NCBI RefSeq assembly: GCF_964275005.1
Contig: NC_092689.1
Coordinates: 10,801,879 to 10,865,878, forward strand
Direction of reading: 5' to 3'
Length of the DNA stretch: 64,000 bases
DNA from: Diadema setosum
Lineage: Eukaryota > Echinodermata > Echinoidea > Diadematoida > Diadematidae
Part shown: in pieces, positions 12,202 through 25,500 of the stretch
Layout: each line of letters begins with the position of its first letter
How positions within the stretch are numbered: the stretch's first letter is position 1
Translations under genes and position numbers: made by a program
The notes under the pieces: generated by a model
Database searches by the model: none
What the model saw: only the letters and a program-made list of their open reading frames with translations
Told to the model about the DNA's origin: nothing

Positions 12202-12876
12202 AAAGTGAACAGAGAAACACAGGCTATAAAACATAACAGGAGAGAAGTACAGAAGTAACAGATACACTGAAAAAGATATACAGTACAGTGTAAATGTACA
12301 ATGTACGTGTACTATTAAAGAAGAAAAAAAATTCTGTGAATATGGGTCTTCACATTGGTCTTATGCAAGTGCTTTGTAGAAGACACTCTCCTTGGATGTA
12401 GGGCTTTGGTTCCATGCACACTTTGTGTTTGGTAGGGTGAATATGATTAGGGCATTAATGTACCTCAAACACTATGGATTTAGTGGCTTCCCTTGTGATC
12501 ATTCTCAACTGATTATACACTGTATGTTGGTGCCCATTTCACGGGTTTGTGTGTGTTTGTTCTTGTGCCTTTGTTTTAAACATTGCAAAATTGTCAATCA
12601 AGCTAATGTCCAAAATGTGCAGCATATGGCAGATCAATGAATACAGTATTCTACGTACATGTATGTTACTTGTCATGTGCAGTGTAATGGTGTTGTTGCT
12701 ACTCTGTTCCACTCTGCATAACATGTACCAGAATTCAGAAATGTCAGATGAAAATGTGTTCCCGTATCTTCTGAGAAGATATGTAATTCAAGAAAAAGAA
12801 AGAGATATAGAAGCAAACACATACATTGTACACACACACACACACTCACATGCACACACAGTGCTATAAACTTAAA

Positions 12877-13171
12877 GGCCCGAATTCATGAAGGTGGTAC
12901 AAATGAAACCATGGAGCGCTAAGAGTCGCACGGAATATTTCGTTATGAAATTGGTCGTTTCGTCGATAAAATAACCATTTCATTAATGAAATTATCATTT
13001 CGTGGACGAAATGTTCATTTAGTTACAAAATGTCTTTTTGTTACAAAATAATCATTTCGACGAAATGACTGATTTCGTAACGAAATACTCCGTGCGACAC
13101 TTGGTGCTCCATGGTTTTTGTCCGTGGTTTAAACCATGGTTTCATTTGTACCACCTTTGTGAATTCGGGCC
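12877..13171. mobile_element. MITE, GGCCCGAATTC family, with TTTCGT palindrome array
   Basis: The terminal inverted repeats are GGCCCGAATTCATGAAGGTG on the left and GGCCCGAATTCACAAAGGTG as the complement of the right end, each followed by GTACAAATGAAACCATGG. The interior is an array of short palindromes of the ATTTCGTNACGAAAT type spaced about 20 bp apart. The element is 295 bp with no coding capacity. Confidence 0.8.
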
Positions 13172-14382
13172 AGTGTTTTTTTTTTGTTGATATTTTTATA
13201 AGGGTAAATTGAGGGCATTATGAGTACTCGATTTCATGGGTTTAAGTGTGTTGAGTAAAGTATCAGTACATGTATTACAACCTCACAACTAATGTGATCA
13301 TGGTACGCTTATTTCATATCACAATATGTTTATCGGTGAAATACAGTACATGTTGTATTAACCCTTGGCTAGACCAAAATGTGGACTGGATAGGGCTATG
13401 AAAATGTTTATGCTGCAGTCATGCCAAGTTTTCAGTACCCAAACCATTGATTTCTGTATTGATCTGTAAAGCTTTCACATCCAATATCATGTTGATTGTT
13501 CAGCGACTGCATGATCCATCCTAATTATGACATCTACTCTGGCCTGATTAATTGGAGTTCTCTACAGCTTCACAGGTCATAGTGTCCTTCCAACTGTGCA
13601 AAATATTTGCTTCAATGTCGAGGTACAACCTGTAGTTTTTTGTAGTCTGTCCCCTCCCCCCGCCCCCCCCCCTATTTTCATAAAACTCTACACATGTCAA
13701 ATAAAGTACAAGTACTGCCTAATAACTTGTTATGGTTATGGTGCTTGCAATTTAGCTCTGGGTGCCAGCCAAGGATTACAAAGTCTTCTCTTTATAAAGA
13801 GGCAGGGGGTGGATATGTTGGCTTTAAAAAGACAAGACCAGCCTATGAAAGATGGTACATGTAATCATATTATATAAAGTTTTGTTCATCCATACGTCAA
13901 CAGCAAGTTAATAGGATCTTTGTCTGGTGTGAACGTTTAGCCAAGTCACAGTATCGTGTAGATATACAATGTATAATGTTATTATGAATTCAGTCATTCT
14001 GTTCAGATAAGTGTGCCTCTTCATCATCCCATGGATTCCTAATAAAATATGCAGTTAACAGACTCTGTAGTTTCCTCCTGTGACTAGCATGAAGAGCACC
14101 ACACTGAGAAAATGTTCATCCAATTTGCATGTGATAAAAACTTCATTCAGAAACGAAGGCACAAATTTTGTGATACCGATATTGCATCATAAACAACACA
14201 TCAGCCAGCAGCTGGGAATGTTCTCAGCTTCACGCGCTGCACAGCACAAGACTTTGTCACCACTACAAGCGCAAAAAGAGGTGCTTCGAAGATGAATTAT
14301 TATACATGTGTTATTTTGAAGTTGCTAAAACAATAGATTGTCTTAGAAGCCATTAGTTGTGCACATGTTGCACTTGAAAATA

Positions 14383-14554
14383 CAGTGGACTCCCGAAGTC
14401 TTTGGGACCGGCAGTTTTCTTTCGTTATATCAAAGTTGCGTTATAACTGAACAAACAAACAATACATAGAGAGAATAATGTTGTGCCCGTAATTTTAACT
14501 TCGTTGTAACCGGAATTTCATTATAACCGTGTTCATTATAATGGGAGTCCACTG
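14383..14554. mobile_element. TA-flanked MITE, CAGTGGACTCCC termini
   Basis: This 172-bp element is flanked by TA on both sides. The left end is CAGTGGACTCCCGAAGTC; the complement of the right end is CAGTGGACTCCCATTATAAT. The TA duplication and CAGT ends fit the Tc1/mariner/pogo group. Inner GTTATATC and GTTATAAC blocks are also inverted. Confidence 0.75.
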
Positions 14555-16153
14555 TATGTGATGCCTATAAAGTACCGTATACTGTTTGTAAACACACTAT
14601 CACTCCTTGCTTCCACTAGTATCGTTCTTGTGCAAAGGCAAAACATTCAAATCATGCATGTGTGTGATGTGGCTTGACTAAGTTAATCCTACAAGAGATC
14701 AGTTCTTATAAACACACATTACACACATGCAATAATGAAATGCTGTTTTGTGTATAGTGCTCTTCATAACAGGGTTCGCATGTGTGATGTATTGGGGATA
14801 AGCTGTTTTTGTTTACGAGAGAAGAATAACATATCTATCAAATTCTATTGTATTCATCTCAGAAGGATTGTATGCATTGTGCTTGCACTGAAGCACCATG
14901 CTGTCACTGTGTGTAATAAATTTGATGGTACATGTATGACATTCAGATTATTATAGTTTAAAGAGAAATTATGAGCTTATCATTAAATAAATATTATTCT
15001 TGACAAAACTGTTCTAAATTGTCTTTGTTCATATGCATGTGAATTATGTGATATTTTATATGCACACACAAAATACTAACTCCTGTCATCACTACACTGA
15101 TACCAATGTAAATTATTTTCACTTACGAAAACAATTTTTATTTATCTGCACATCATATGGGCGGTATATGAGAACACGGAAACCTAGATGTAATATTTTC
15201 TTTCACAAATATTTACAAGCTCAAATTTGCTTTGACACATATTGCAGTTAATATCATTGATCAATATTGATTAATAGACTGATCATGAATATTAAAATTC
15301 TATTATCTGGCATAAAGAGAGATTCGCTTCTGTTCGTAAAAAGGAATGACCTTGGAAGCAAAAAGGTACTGTAATTACTTTTACTGTCAGATTCCACGGT
15401 ATTGGTGCTCTTTTGAAAGACGATAACTTTTACGAAATTGTTCTTGTGTGCACATATAGTCACTTTGTGCTGAAATTCACAAGAAATTTTTCAAAGTACA
15501 TGTATCTCTAGCATTTATGTGCATCTTAAAATGCTTGACGCATTTTGTAATCCCATTGAAAATCAAATATATGACGTGACAAGTAGATATCTTGAGATAA
15601 GTCGCACAATAACAAGTACTAGATAGATAATTCCAATTAACTGTGAGTGAGAGTCTGTGAGCAGACCTTTCCCTAAAACCTTCATTGCTTTGCATTGTAG
15701 GACCGCAACCTTACTGGGCACACTGATCAGCCCGTCTGTGCATCAGAATTAATCAAGTACAAATGTATTCATTGTAAGGGATATCTAAAGCTATACCGTC
15801 TGTATTTCTGCCTTTATCCCATTTTCTTATGTGACAATGCAGTAAAGCCTTACTTTCTTAAAGCTGGTATCATAACACCAAAGTAGATTTTTGGAAACTG
15901 CTTTGACTCTTGAAATACTTCAACATTTGCACACAGCATCATATGTCTCTCATTTTCACAAAAATCTGTAACCCACTATGACCCAGAATTTGACAAATGC
16001 ATGGAAAGCAAATGTGCATGCTTATTTGTATGCTTCATATGCACCTAGAAGGCACCAAAGCGTTCAGGAGCTGTGAAATCACAAATTTGGCAGTAGGACA
16101 TGGGATGGCAGCATGAACACAAACTTTCACTGCAGGTTTTGATGCCTGTACCG

Positions 16154-16590
16154 CTACAGTAAAATGTCACCGATGCCAAAATTTGGAAGATCGTCATTGC
16201 TTTCATCGGAATCAGACTCCACCACCTCCTGAAGAGGCGAGTACGAGATACTTGAATTAGTGGTGCGAACTGTCGAGCTGGAGGTATCATGGCCGCTCCC
16301 ATGTGGTGGACCATCGGAGCAAGTCTTCCCCGTGCTGGAGAAATCGGGGCTTGAGACAGGTGATGGTTCATGGCTGTCTAGTATTAAGTCTGCAGCAATC
16401 ATGTCCTTCGAAGTCCCCTGTATCTCAGTATGGGGTGGTACATCCCCTGGCACGCGGGAACAGAACATCCTGCTTGTGTGATCGGGAGGGGTGGGGTTTG
16501 GTTCCACTGGATGGATGGGAGCCAGCAGTGTGGACGCATCAAAAGGTACAGGGCTGGGATGACTGCATGAACTGCTCTCGACAAAGTCAT
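16154..16590 (-). CDS. ZGRF1: ZGRF1 exon 26: acidic C-terminal tail
   Basis: Residues about 3176-3320, rich in Ser, Pro and Asp, ending ESDSDESNDDLPNFGIGDI then LL and a TAG stop at 16154-16156. No domain is recognised. Acceptor CCCCTACTGCAG. The hydrophobic NFGIGDILL end after an acidic run could be a docking peptide, which is a guess. Confidence 0.88.
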
Positions 16591-19500
16591 CTGCAGTAGG
16601 GGTAAAGTCACAGTAAAAACCTCAATTCCATACAGGTCTTTACCAACTGTTAACTTCTTACAAGAATAAAAAAGACTGCAGAAACAAACAGTAAAGAAAG
16701 CCTTGATAAATGAGCATAATTCACATAAAAAACTTGCAATAGGGATGTTAGTTGAAATAAACTTTGTTTGTCTACACAAGGCCATTGTGAAATCTTGTAA
16801 TACTGTATTTGATTTTTCAGAGAACTGATAACATTTTAATAGCATAACATCAATCAGTACTGGTAGTACACTCTTCTCTGTGAAAACAAAAAAATTGTCA
16901 CAACTTGAGAGTTGATCAGAAACTACACCGTGGCACACAACAGCAAATGTCTTTGATGTACACTGAAAACTGCTTCTTCACAATGGATGTCACACTGGCA
17001 AATGTTCATGTTAACCCTCTATCGATGTACCTGTCATCTTCTTGCTTCACACACCTACACACACCAAATTGTGGCTGAAATGGGAAAGTAATACTTGTAC
17101 ATACCATCCTCACTCAAAGACATAATGGGTGAATCGATGACATCTTTCAGAACTGCTCCAGTCTCCTCCATATCCTCGTTCCTTCTGGTCTTTTTTGCAG
17201 GCATCTCTTTGACTCTTTCTTCCCCTGTTTCCATGGCGACTCTCATCTCTGCCAGCTTCTCTTGCCATTGCTTCTGGAAGGCTCTGGAGTCCTTGACACC
17301 ATTGGGACTCTCTGTTACAGATTAATAGTGGATGGACAACTAGTGTTAGTTATTTCTTGGAGTTGGATGTGAGGCTGTCTTGTCTTTCAAAACAGTCAAT
17401 GTGCAGCTTTACCATGGAATACACGGTGATCGTCAGCAATAATGTTCCTCTGGAAGAAACTGAGCAAGCTACATGCCAAATTTTCTTTACAAGTTGTGGT
17501 GGCAATGAATTAGTGGAATGCACCAAGCACAATTACGATGCGCTAAAATTGCAATGATCTAGACTCTCAAACGTATAAATGTACCTGGTGTCAGATGAAT
17601 GTTTAAACATAAGTATTACACATGATTACAAAGTGTATAATCCTAGCATCTTCTGATGATACTACAGTATATCAGTGGCTGAGGAGACAATGTTGCCTAT
17701 AATATGATAGAAATGAATTTATCTTTAGATGCAATATGAATATGATGATGCACTGTTAGGTATTGTGCACTGTTCTGTACACTACAAGCAATAGATGGCA
17801 TGATAACATAAAGTTTGCCAATGAATGGGAAGGGATGTTATGGGACAAATTAAATGTATAAAAACAAAATGGTGTGCCAAGATAAATCTTTTGTAAGAAT
17901 ATCATTGTGGCCTTGAATTGCACTCTGTTATGGACAGGTCATGAAAAGCAAGACTGCTTTAACCCTAAAAAGACTGCGGGAGGGGGGGCCTAAAAGGCCC
18001 CCCTTCCCCCTTCGACATTTTGTGCGATTACTTGGCAACGGGCATTGCTTTCACCGCGACGCTCTATGACTTTTTGCTTTTGAGTTTCCCGCACATTTTG
18101 ACACCAAATTTGCGACGCCCGGGGGTATGGTTCTGATGTTATGTAAATTTTTGTATGTGCACATCGGACTGAAAATGGCTCCAAAATGAGGTTTTGTATA
18201 CAAAGTGAGTGCAAATTGATATTTTTCACATGGTTCATATAAATATGCTTATTTTTACTCTCAATGGCTGAAATCAATTTGTTTTAGCAGTATTGTTCTT
18301 CAAAAACGTCTGACGTAAAATTTTGCTGAAAAACAAAAGGTCAAAAAACTGAGAAATACATAAGAAATTCATAAAAACAATAAAATACATAAGAAATTAA
18401 TTTTGATACCAAATTTTTTTTTAAGTACATTTGCTAAGAATGCCACAAAGAGTATTTGGACCAAAAATTTGCACTTTTGGAACTTTATTTACTGATTTAT
18501 AGCAAAACGTCTGATTTTTGCATAAATTGGCATAATTAATTGATATAAAATAAAAGAAGACTATTTTGAAAAATCTAATTATGTGATCTTGTAGATTACA
18601 TCGCACACTACCATTATGCAAGTTTTCGCGGTGATCACGCGATCCACGGCCGAGATCTCAAGGGGGGGGGGGGGGGCCCTTTAGGCCCCCCCCCCCCCCC
18701 CCCAGTCTTTCCAGCTACCAAAATACCCCAGTCTTTTTAGGGTTAAGTCTACACAGTGAAACTCATGACTCACCATGACATTTGTGGATGATTTTTCCCC
18801 AGAGGCTGTTTTCTGACAGCATCTTCATCCCTCCTACAATCAGCAGGTGGTTCTTGGATCTTGTCAGAGCCACGTTTGTCCGCCTGCACAAGGAGCCAAT
18901 GGACAGCACTCAAATCAGAGAGCTTATCTTTGCAGAGAAACAATTTTTAAAAGTTACCTGCCTAATCAGATAGAAATAGGACTTTCGTAGCAACCTTCCA
19001 GGATATTTTCTTTTAAATCTCACTTTCGACATTTGCATATTGTCTTTATCTCGGAAATACATATTAACACACCACGACACTCACACTCAGAAATATATAT
19101 AAACAGACTAATGAATGAACAAAGTCTGTAATTTCACTCAACTGCGAATCACATATGTACAAATACACACATGATCACACACACATCCACACACATAAAG
19201 AAACTGTACTAATGAATGGCTCAAAGTGAACATGCTTTAAAAGACAGAGGGGAAGAAGCACAAGCACTATGGTCTCATCTTGACCAGAGTTTGAACTTTC
19301 TTTGTTAAACTGTACCCCACAATGTGACTTTTTGATGGAGACACCTACTTGTCTGAGTCGATGAATCCAACACGCTGGGTCCTGACACAAGAAAGGATGA
19401 TGATAGCCTTCTCCCCACCTTGAAAGGCATCTACTGTGGAGATCTGGATAGCCCTGAGATCCCCACTTGCCTTGCTGCTGAAAGGCAAGGCATGTAGCAT

Positions 19501-22500
19501 ATTCATATACCTGGTATTCATCATACTTTCGTGAGGGAGAACTTCAAATTACAATGGGATAATTACAGCAAGAGCATTACAGCCATTCAATAACAATGCT
19601 ACTTATAATTATCATGATAACATAGAATTTATTTTAGCATTCCAAAATTATTGTTGATTAAATTGCTAGGTATTATTAGGATCACAATTAACCTGTTGAG
19701 GACGAGCCCTGAGTATACTCGGGCAAGGGTCTGTGGGAAATGCATGTTCAAATGCAAAATCAGCCCATCCTCAATGGGTTAACAATAATGTCCATCATAA
19801 AAATGGTAAGAAAAAAACTCAGCAAAGAGTCCAGCATCTTTTCTCACAAGTAGGCATAAATATGAGGTTAACTCTGAAGACATACAAATCATTTAGTGTA
19901 CTGGTTAATGGATTGAACAGGAAATGTGCTTGTTGGAATTTGGTCACTTCATCCAATGAGAAGGAGACCCAAATCACATGTAATCTCAGACAGCCTCCAC
20001 CGACATATGATAGCGACTGCAAGGTTCTTAAGAGGCTCCAAAACGTAAATGGGGGTAACTTAAGCACGGGGCTTGCAAATACCACTTGGACCAAAAATCT
20101 TATGAGATTAACAGCGAGAAGTCCACATACACCACTCACACCCAGTCTACAAGGTCAAGTGGAATTGCTTGAAATCCTATTGGTGTATAATTCAATGTGC
20201 AATCAGCAAGTCTTACGACGGGACAAAATCCTGAAAGGATTACTTCCCCTTCCTCCACAGAGGCCTGAATTTGATGATATTCTACAATTTTTGTACAAGG
20301 ATCCTGATAGTGTCAGCTTGAGAAAACTTTGCTGATCACTTGAGCCACAATCAGACTAACGCTCACACTTCTTGAGTGGTCATGAAAAGATTTGGACAAG
20401 CATGTGACATGGGCCAATGTCAGTATCACTAGGTCCCCTTTGATAGAGCCACTCCTTCAGCTGTTAATGACTATGTCCTTCATAGAAATCAAATCTCATA
20501 TCTTCATGTAAGCTCTAACACAAAGAAGCTTGCACATATGCAGTGATATTGACACCCAGCATGATGGAGTTAGGTCACAAGAAAAGGGTGCTGTCAAATT
20601 CTATTGACAGAGAAACACTTTTATGAGGAATGATCTACAGATAGAGCATTTTGTTTTGAGCAGCAAAAGCAAATAATTAATACATCTCTTCTAAATTTTG
20701 TTTATCAAACAAGGTACATTATATATTTGACTAAAGATCAGTGTAACAAGAGCATATGTCAATAACATGCAGAACAGTTTAACATATGACACTGAATACC
20801 TGAACAACCATTGTGCCAAGCTATTGATTTCAAATAAACTAACACTCCAAAATCCTGTAATATGCCAACTTCAAACTGGTCACAAGTCAAAGTAACAAAA
20901 TCAAAAGGAAAAGTAGTTACATCTTTGCAGAAATGCCGATCCCAATAGTATATAAACTATGATGACACATACTATTTGATTTCCCATTTGCTCAACAGGG
21001 CAAAAACATTATTACCTGAATATTAGAAGCATCGCGTGAGCTCTATGTTTTCGACCTTTCCAGAAATATAGAGCAACCTGACAGTATCTATTACCAAGGA
21101 GGAAGGACTAAACAGTGAACGGTGAATACCTTGATGTTTGCAGTAGTGTGCTGATCTGGTTGACCTGTGCCTTGTAGAGAGTGATCACGCCCACTTCTGA
21201 GGGTGCCACCCCCATTTCTATCAGCCCACCAATCAGGAAGACCACAAAGCTGGCCTCCGCATCGTTGAAGTAACTCCCATCCCTGGCACTCTTCTCTTGC
21301 CCATGTGACACATTGAAGAAGCACAGCGTGGGAAGATCATTCTGATGAATGACATTGAGAAGTTGAGCAAGGAAACATTTCAGAAGTTTAATTGCTGTGT
21401 CCTTTGTGTTACAGATTCACTGCAGGGTTCCTTGAAAGAGAGGGCACCATTCCAGCCTATGAGGACATCACATTATACCTGCCAGCACTTTATGCACTGT
21501 AAGCATTCCAGAAAACTACATGGACACACACATTTGCTGAATGTATTGATTTCTTGTCTATTAGACTCAAGTAGCTGAAATATGGAGTAATGCCATTCTG
21601 ATATCAAATACAGGCTGCCAATGAAATTTTGAAGAAATTGTAGAGCTAGCACTAGAGCTACTACTTTTTGGCAAAAGAGACTATGATAACCATAAGGCAT
21701 AATGCTACTTAAGAATTGCATGGCGTCCATCTGTATATTCTATCACAGTAGCTATAATACTTGCCAAGTTTGAAGATAATTTGGTCTTGCATTTTTAAAT
21801 GAAAGATCAAAATGTGAAAACTGGCCCCAAATTTGTTCACACTCCAAGGGACCATCTCTGGATTTTCCATAAACAAGCTGGAAAATACACCCATTAATAT
21901 ACTTACTCATAGCATTTGGAATTGGAATCACAACACACAGAACTGCATAAAAATGAATTTATGCAATGCAGCTAGCTTACAATTACACAGCAGGTCAAGA
22001 CCTGGCACATTTGTGTTTGCATAACAGTAATTTTCAATTCAGTCTATCTCAGCATACCACAAGTGGTGGCCTATCTTCAGCCAGCACACCATCCAGTAGG
22101 TGGTTGCCATAGAAGAGGGAGTTGGCCAAGGCACTGATGCTGGGATGACATCTGTACTGTGTCCTCAGCATGATTGGGTCGTATCCCTGTGAGGCAGACG
22201 AGGTGAAGAATATAGAAAGAAACTACAATTTTGTGTACACCGTGCGTGCCCTAAATTTTAACTCAAGTGAAGGAAAATTGTTATGCAAGTGACAATCATA
22301 ATAGGAATAATGATGATGGCGATGATAATGCTGATAATGCTGATGCTGATGCTGCTGCTGCGAATGATGCTGAAGTTAATCATCTTCATCACCATAATCA
22401 CCATCATCATTACCATTACCATCACCATCATCATTGCCTGTTATATTACAGCAGAAATTTACAGTCTGTTGCACCTCTGGGAATGCCACAGTGAGAAATG

Positions 22501-25500
22501 TAGTTCAAATCACGACAGTATGTTGATACTGCTGTGATTAATTCACGTATAAAATTATTTCCTTTATCTTATATGCAAATTATATTCTGAACGCTGTTTT
22601 GTCTTTGGCCTTTGTATAACACAGTCATATTCTACAGCAATACAGAAGATACCACACTACCAACACCAATACCACAAATAAGAAGTAAAATTTGAAAGGT
22701 CTGTGCTGCTCCAAAGTTCCTGTTACTGTCAAATCAGAAATGTTCATATGCATGAAACTTTTGTAAAGTTTGTGAAGAGCAAAGATTTGCAAAAGTAAAT
22801 AGCCTGCAAAGCTTTTGTATATACAATACACTAAATGCCAATGGCAATTTACGAAAGATTCATGTGACCAAAGGGGCAGTTGGCTCCAATTTGCAAAGGT
22901 TTTGTGCCGCAAATGTCTCTGGTTTTAAAGTAAACCAGCAGAGGAAGAAAAAATATTGTCGGTGTCAAGACTGCACAAAGAGATCATTCAACAATAAAAA
23001 CACAAAACAATGCATGGAAACTATTCGCGTACCATTAGGGACAACCTGTCAAACAGAGTCTGCTCCAGACTGGATGTGTGGGAAGACTCGGACCCCTGAA
23101 TGGTGGGATCCAGCTGGTGGGGATCCCCTACAAGCACCAGCTTCTCACAGCCAAACCTGGCCAGAGGGAGCAGGGAGGCAGGTTCCGTCATCTGGCTACT
23201 CTCGTCCAGCAGCACCACCTATCAGAGAAGAAAAGGAGGAGGAAAAGGAGAAGGATGATGATGATGGGGATTGTAGTTCACTTTTACTGGTATTCACAAG
23301 GGATAAGTAGCCTTCCAAAATCAAAGATGTTCACTGTAATCACTGGTTAGTCTCAACAGAAGGGGCTTGATAAACAAGGTTATGAAATACATGTATAGAC
23401 ACACAGGAAATAGATCTAACATACACTTCATTAATTTTTCAATGTACTGATGGCACAATGATGGTAATAATTTTATTGAATTTGACTTTTACTTTCAAAA
23501 CTGAATGTGACCCCAGCTGTTGTGTCACACATATCAGTTACAACTGGTCTTTGAATAAACTATCATATCATGTTGTCAGCATTGAGTACATTACTCAGTT
23601 ATGTTACACATCAGCTTTTACATAATCTGCCTTTCATGATATAACATCACTATACACAGGACTGCCAAAATTCATCCATCAAACTTGGCGAGATTCCAAA
23701 GAGCAATCAAGGAGAAACCTGTGTGTATTATGTATTTAAACAGGCAAAATAAGTCCCAAATCAGGGAGATTTTTATGTTTATCTGGACATGAAGACATAT
23801 TCAAATTGATATTAAGTCTCCTGCATAATAAGGGAGACTTGGCAGATCAGCTATACATACACAGTCTGAGAGGTCTAAAATCAAAATCAATTGGAGAAAA
23901 AAATACAAAAATAATATCTACGATGCCATCCAAAGGCTTGCAAAGTACTTTTTATCTTCAAATAAAGAAGTGGAAGATAACAATTTTAAGAGGTGAGAGT
24001 GATGCCCATTAGTCATCTCTCACTGTCAGCAATTGAAAGGGTGCTTGGAGTACTGTGCATATGTATCAGTCTTCCCCGCGAGCCATATTTCTCAAGGACA
24101 AGTATTTCACACCAAACCAATGGAAACAGCCTCTGAAAACAGTAGCAAAATTACTACAGTTTTAAAGACATCAAATTACATTGGGCATGAAGTTTGATAA
24201 ATGCTTCTTCCCCCATTTGATTTCATTAAAAGCATGTCTGGAAGAAAACAATGTACACTCACAGGGAAGGTGAGATTCTTGATACAAGGGAAGGTACAGG
24301 CTGCACACGTGACCCCAACCACTTTGACCTTTGACATCATCTCCTTGTTCTTGCCCAGGCGGTGTCTCTCAATGCTCTTCCGAACCAGCTGCTTCTCTCG
24401 GCTGCTCAGGTCATCTTTCAGCATCATCTGGAGCTCTTTCATTTCTTGGTTCTCTTTGTCTGAGGCATGAACACTGGAGATGAGAAATAGGCAATCAAGA
24501 AAAATCTGTAACATAGGAAAGGGGTTAATCTTCTTCATAGCGGATTAGAAAAACAAACAAACAAACAAACAAATAGATAAACAAACAAGCAAACAAACTG
24601 GTGACCGATTTACCAAACCTGAACGCTTTGTCCTCACGACTTCACTTGTTTATGACGTACACTTACTTACACTAATTGCTTATACACTTAAGCGTGAAAC
24701 TCTTGAATTCTGTTGCCAAATATTGGTAAAACGGAGTTCATTTAAAATAGTATTGCCAAACAGTAGTATCTATATAATAAGAAGACACTGCTGATCAGCT
24801 TTATTTCATTAGTTTGTTCAGTAGTTTGCATAGTGGTAGGACAGACACAACAATATGCTACTATATTGAAACATTCTACTGATGTGTAAACTTATTATTA
24901 AAATATCTTACTGCATAAAATGAAGAACAACAATAATTGTATGCTTAAACTGTCACAAACTAATGATATTGTCCACAAATAAAATCAAGCTATAAGATAA
25001 GCTCACAAATCCTCACAACCTGTGACATAAAGAACAAAAACAAGCAATTTTATTGATAATGAAAAAATAATCATTTGTTCAAACCTGAATGGCAACACTG
25101 GCTTAGCAATCTTCCGCATACTTCCAACTCGTATGAAGTCCTCAAAGCCAAGGTTTAGAAGTCTAGAAGAGGATATAATTGCAGACATGATTATTCTATC
25201 TAAAACAAACTCAACGTGAATGTGGACATAGAGGATGACTATTTTGTCTGTAAGTCACAGATTCATGTCTGCTTTGCAAGTAAGGTATTTTCATTAGCAT
25301 GAGCATTTCAATGCAATATTATGAATTTTTTTTTTTCCTGGGGGGGGGGGGGGGAAGGTTGCTAGCTTTAAAAGGACTTTATTTCTAAATTTTCTGCATA
25401 TATTACATGTCATGATTCAACATAACATTGACACGAAATTGATCACAGGAAAATCAACAATTGCCTCAAAAACAAAAATATGTAAAGAAACTTGATTTGT

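Larger units (their letters stand above)
9990..15800. other. Spacer between convergent FBXL15 and ZGRF1
   Basis: I see no convincing exon. The spacer contains a 29-T run with an adjacent hairpin (10171-10222), three CAGTGGACTCCC or GGCCCGAATTC elements described separately, an AC-rich microsatellite near 12830-12862 and a GACA run near 11951-11977. The ZGRF1 3' UTR extends into it from the right; no AATAAA is visible on the minus strand between 15.3 and 16.15 kb, so its 3' end is undefined. Confidence 0.55.
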
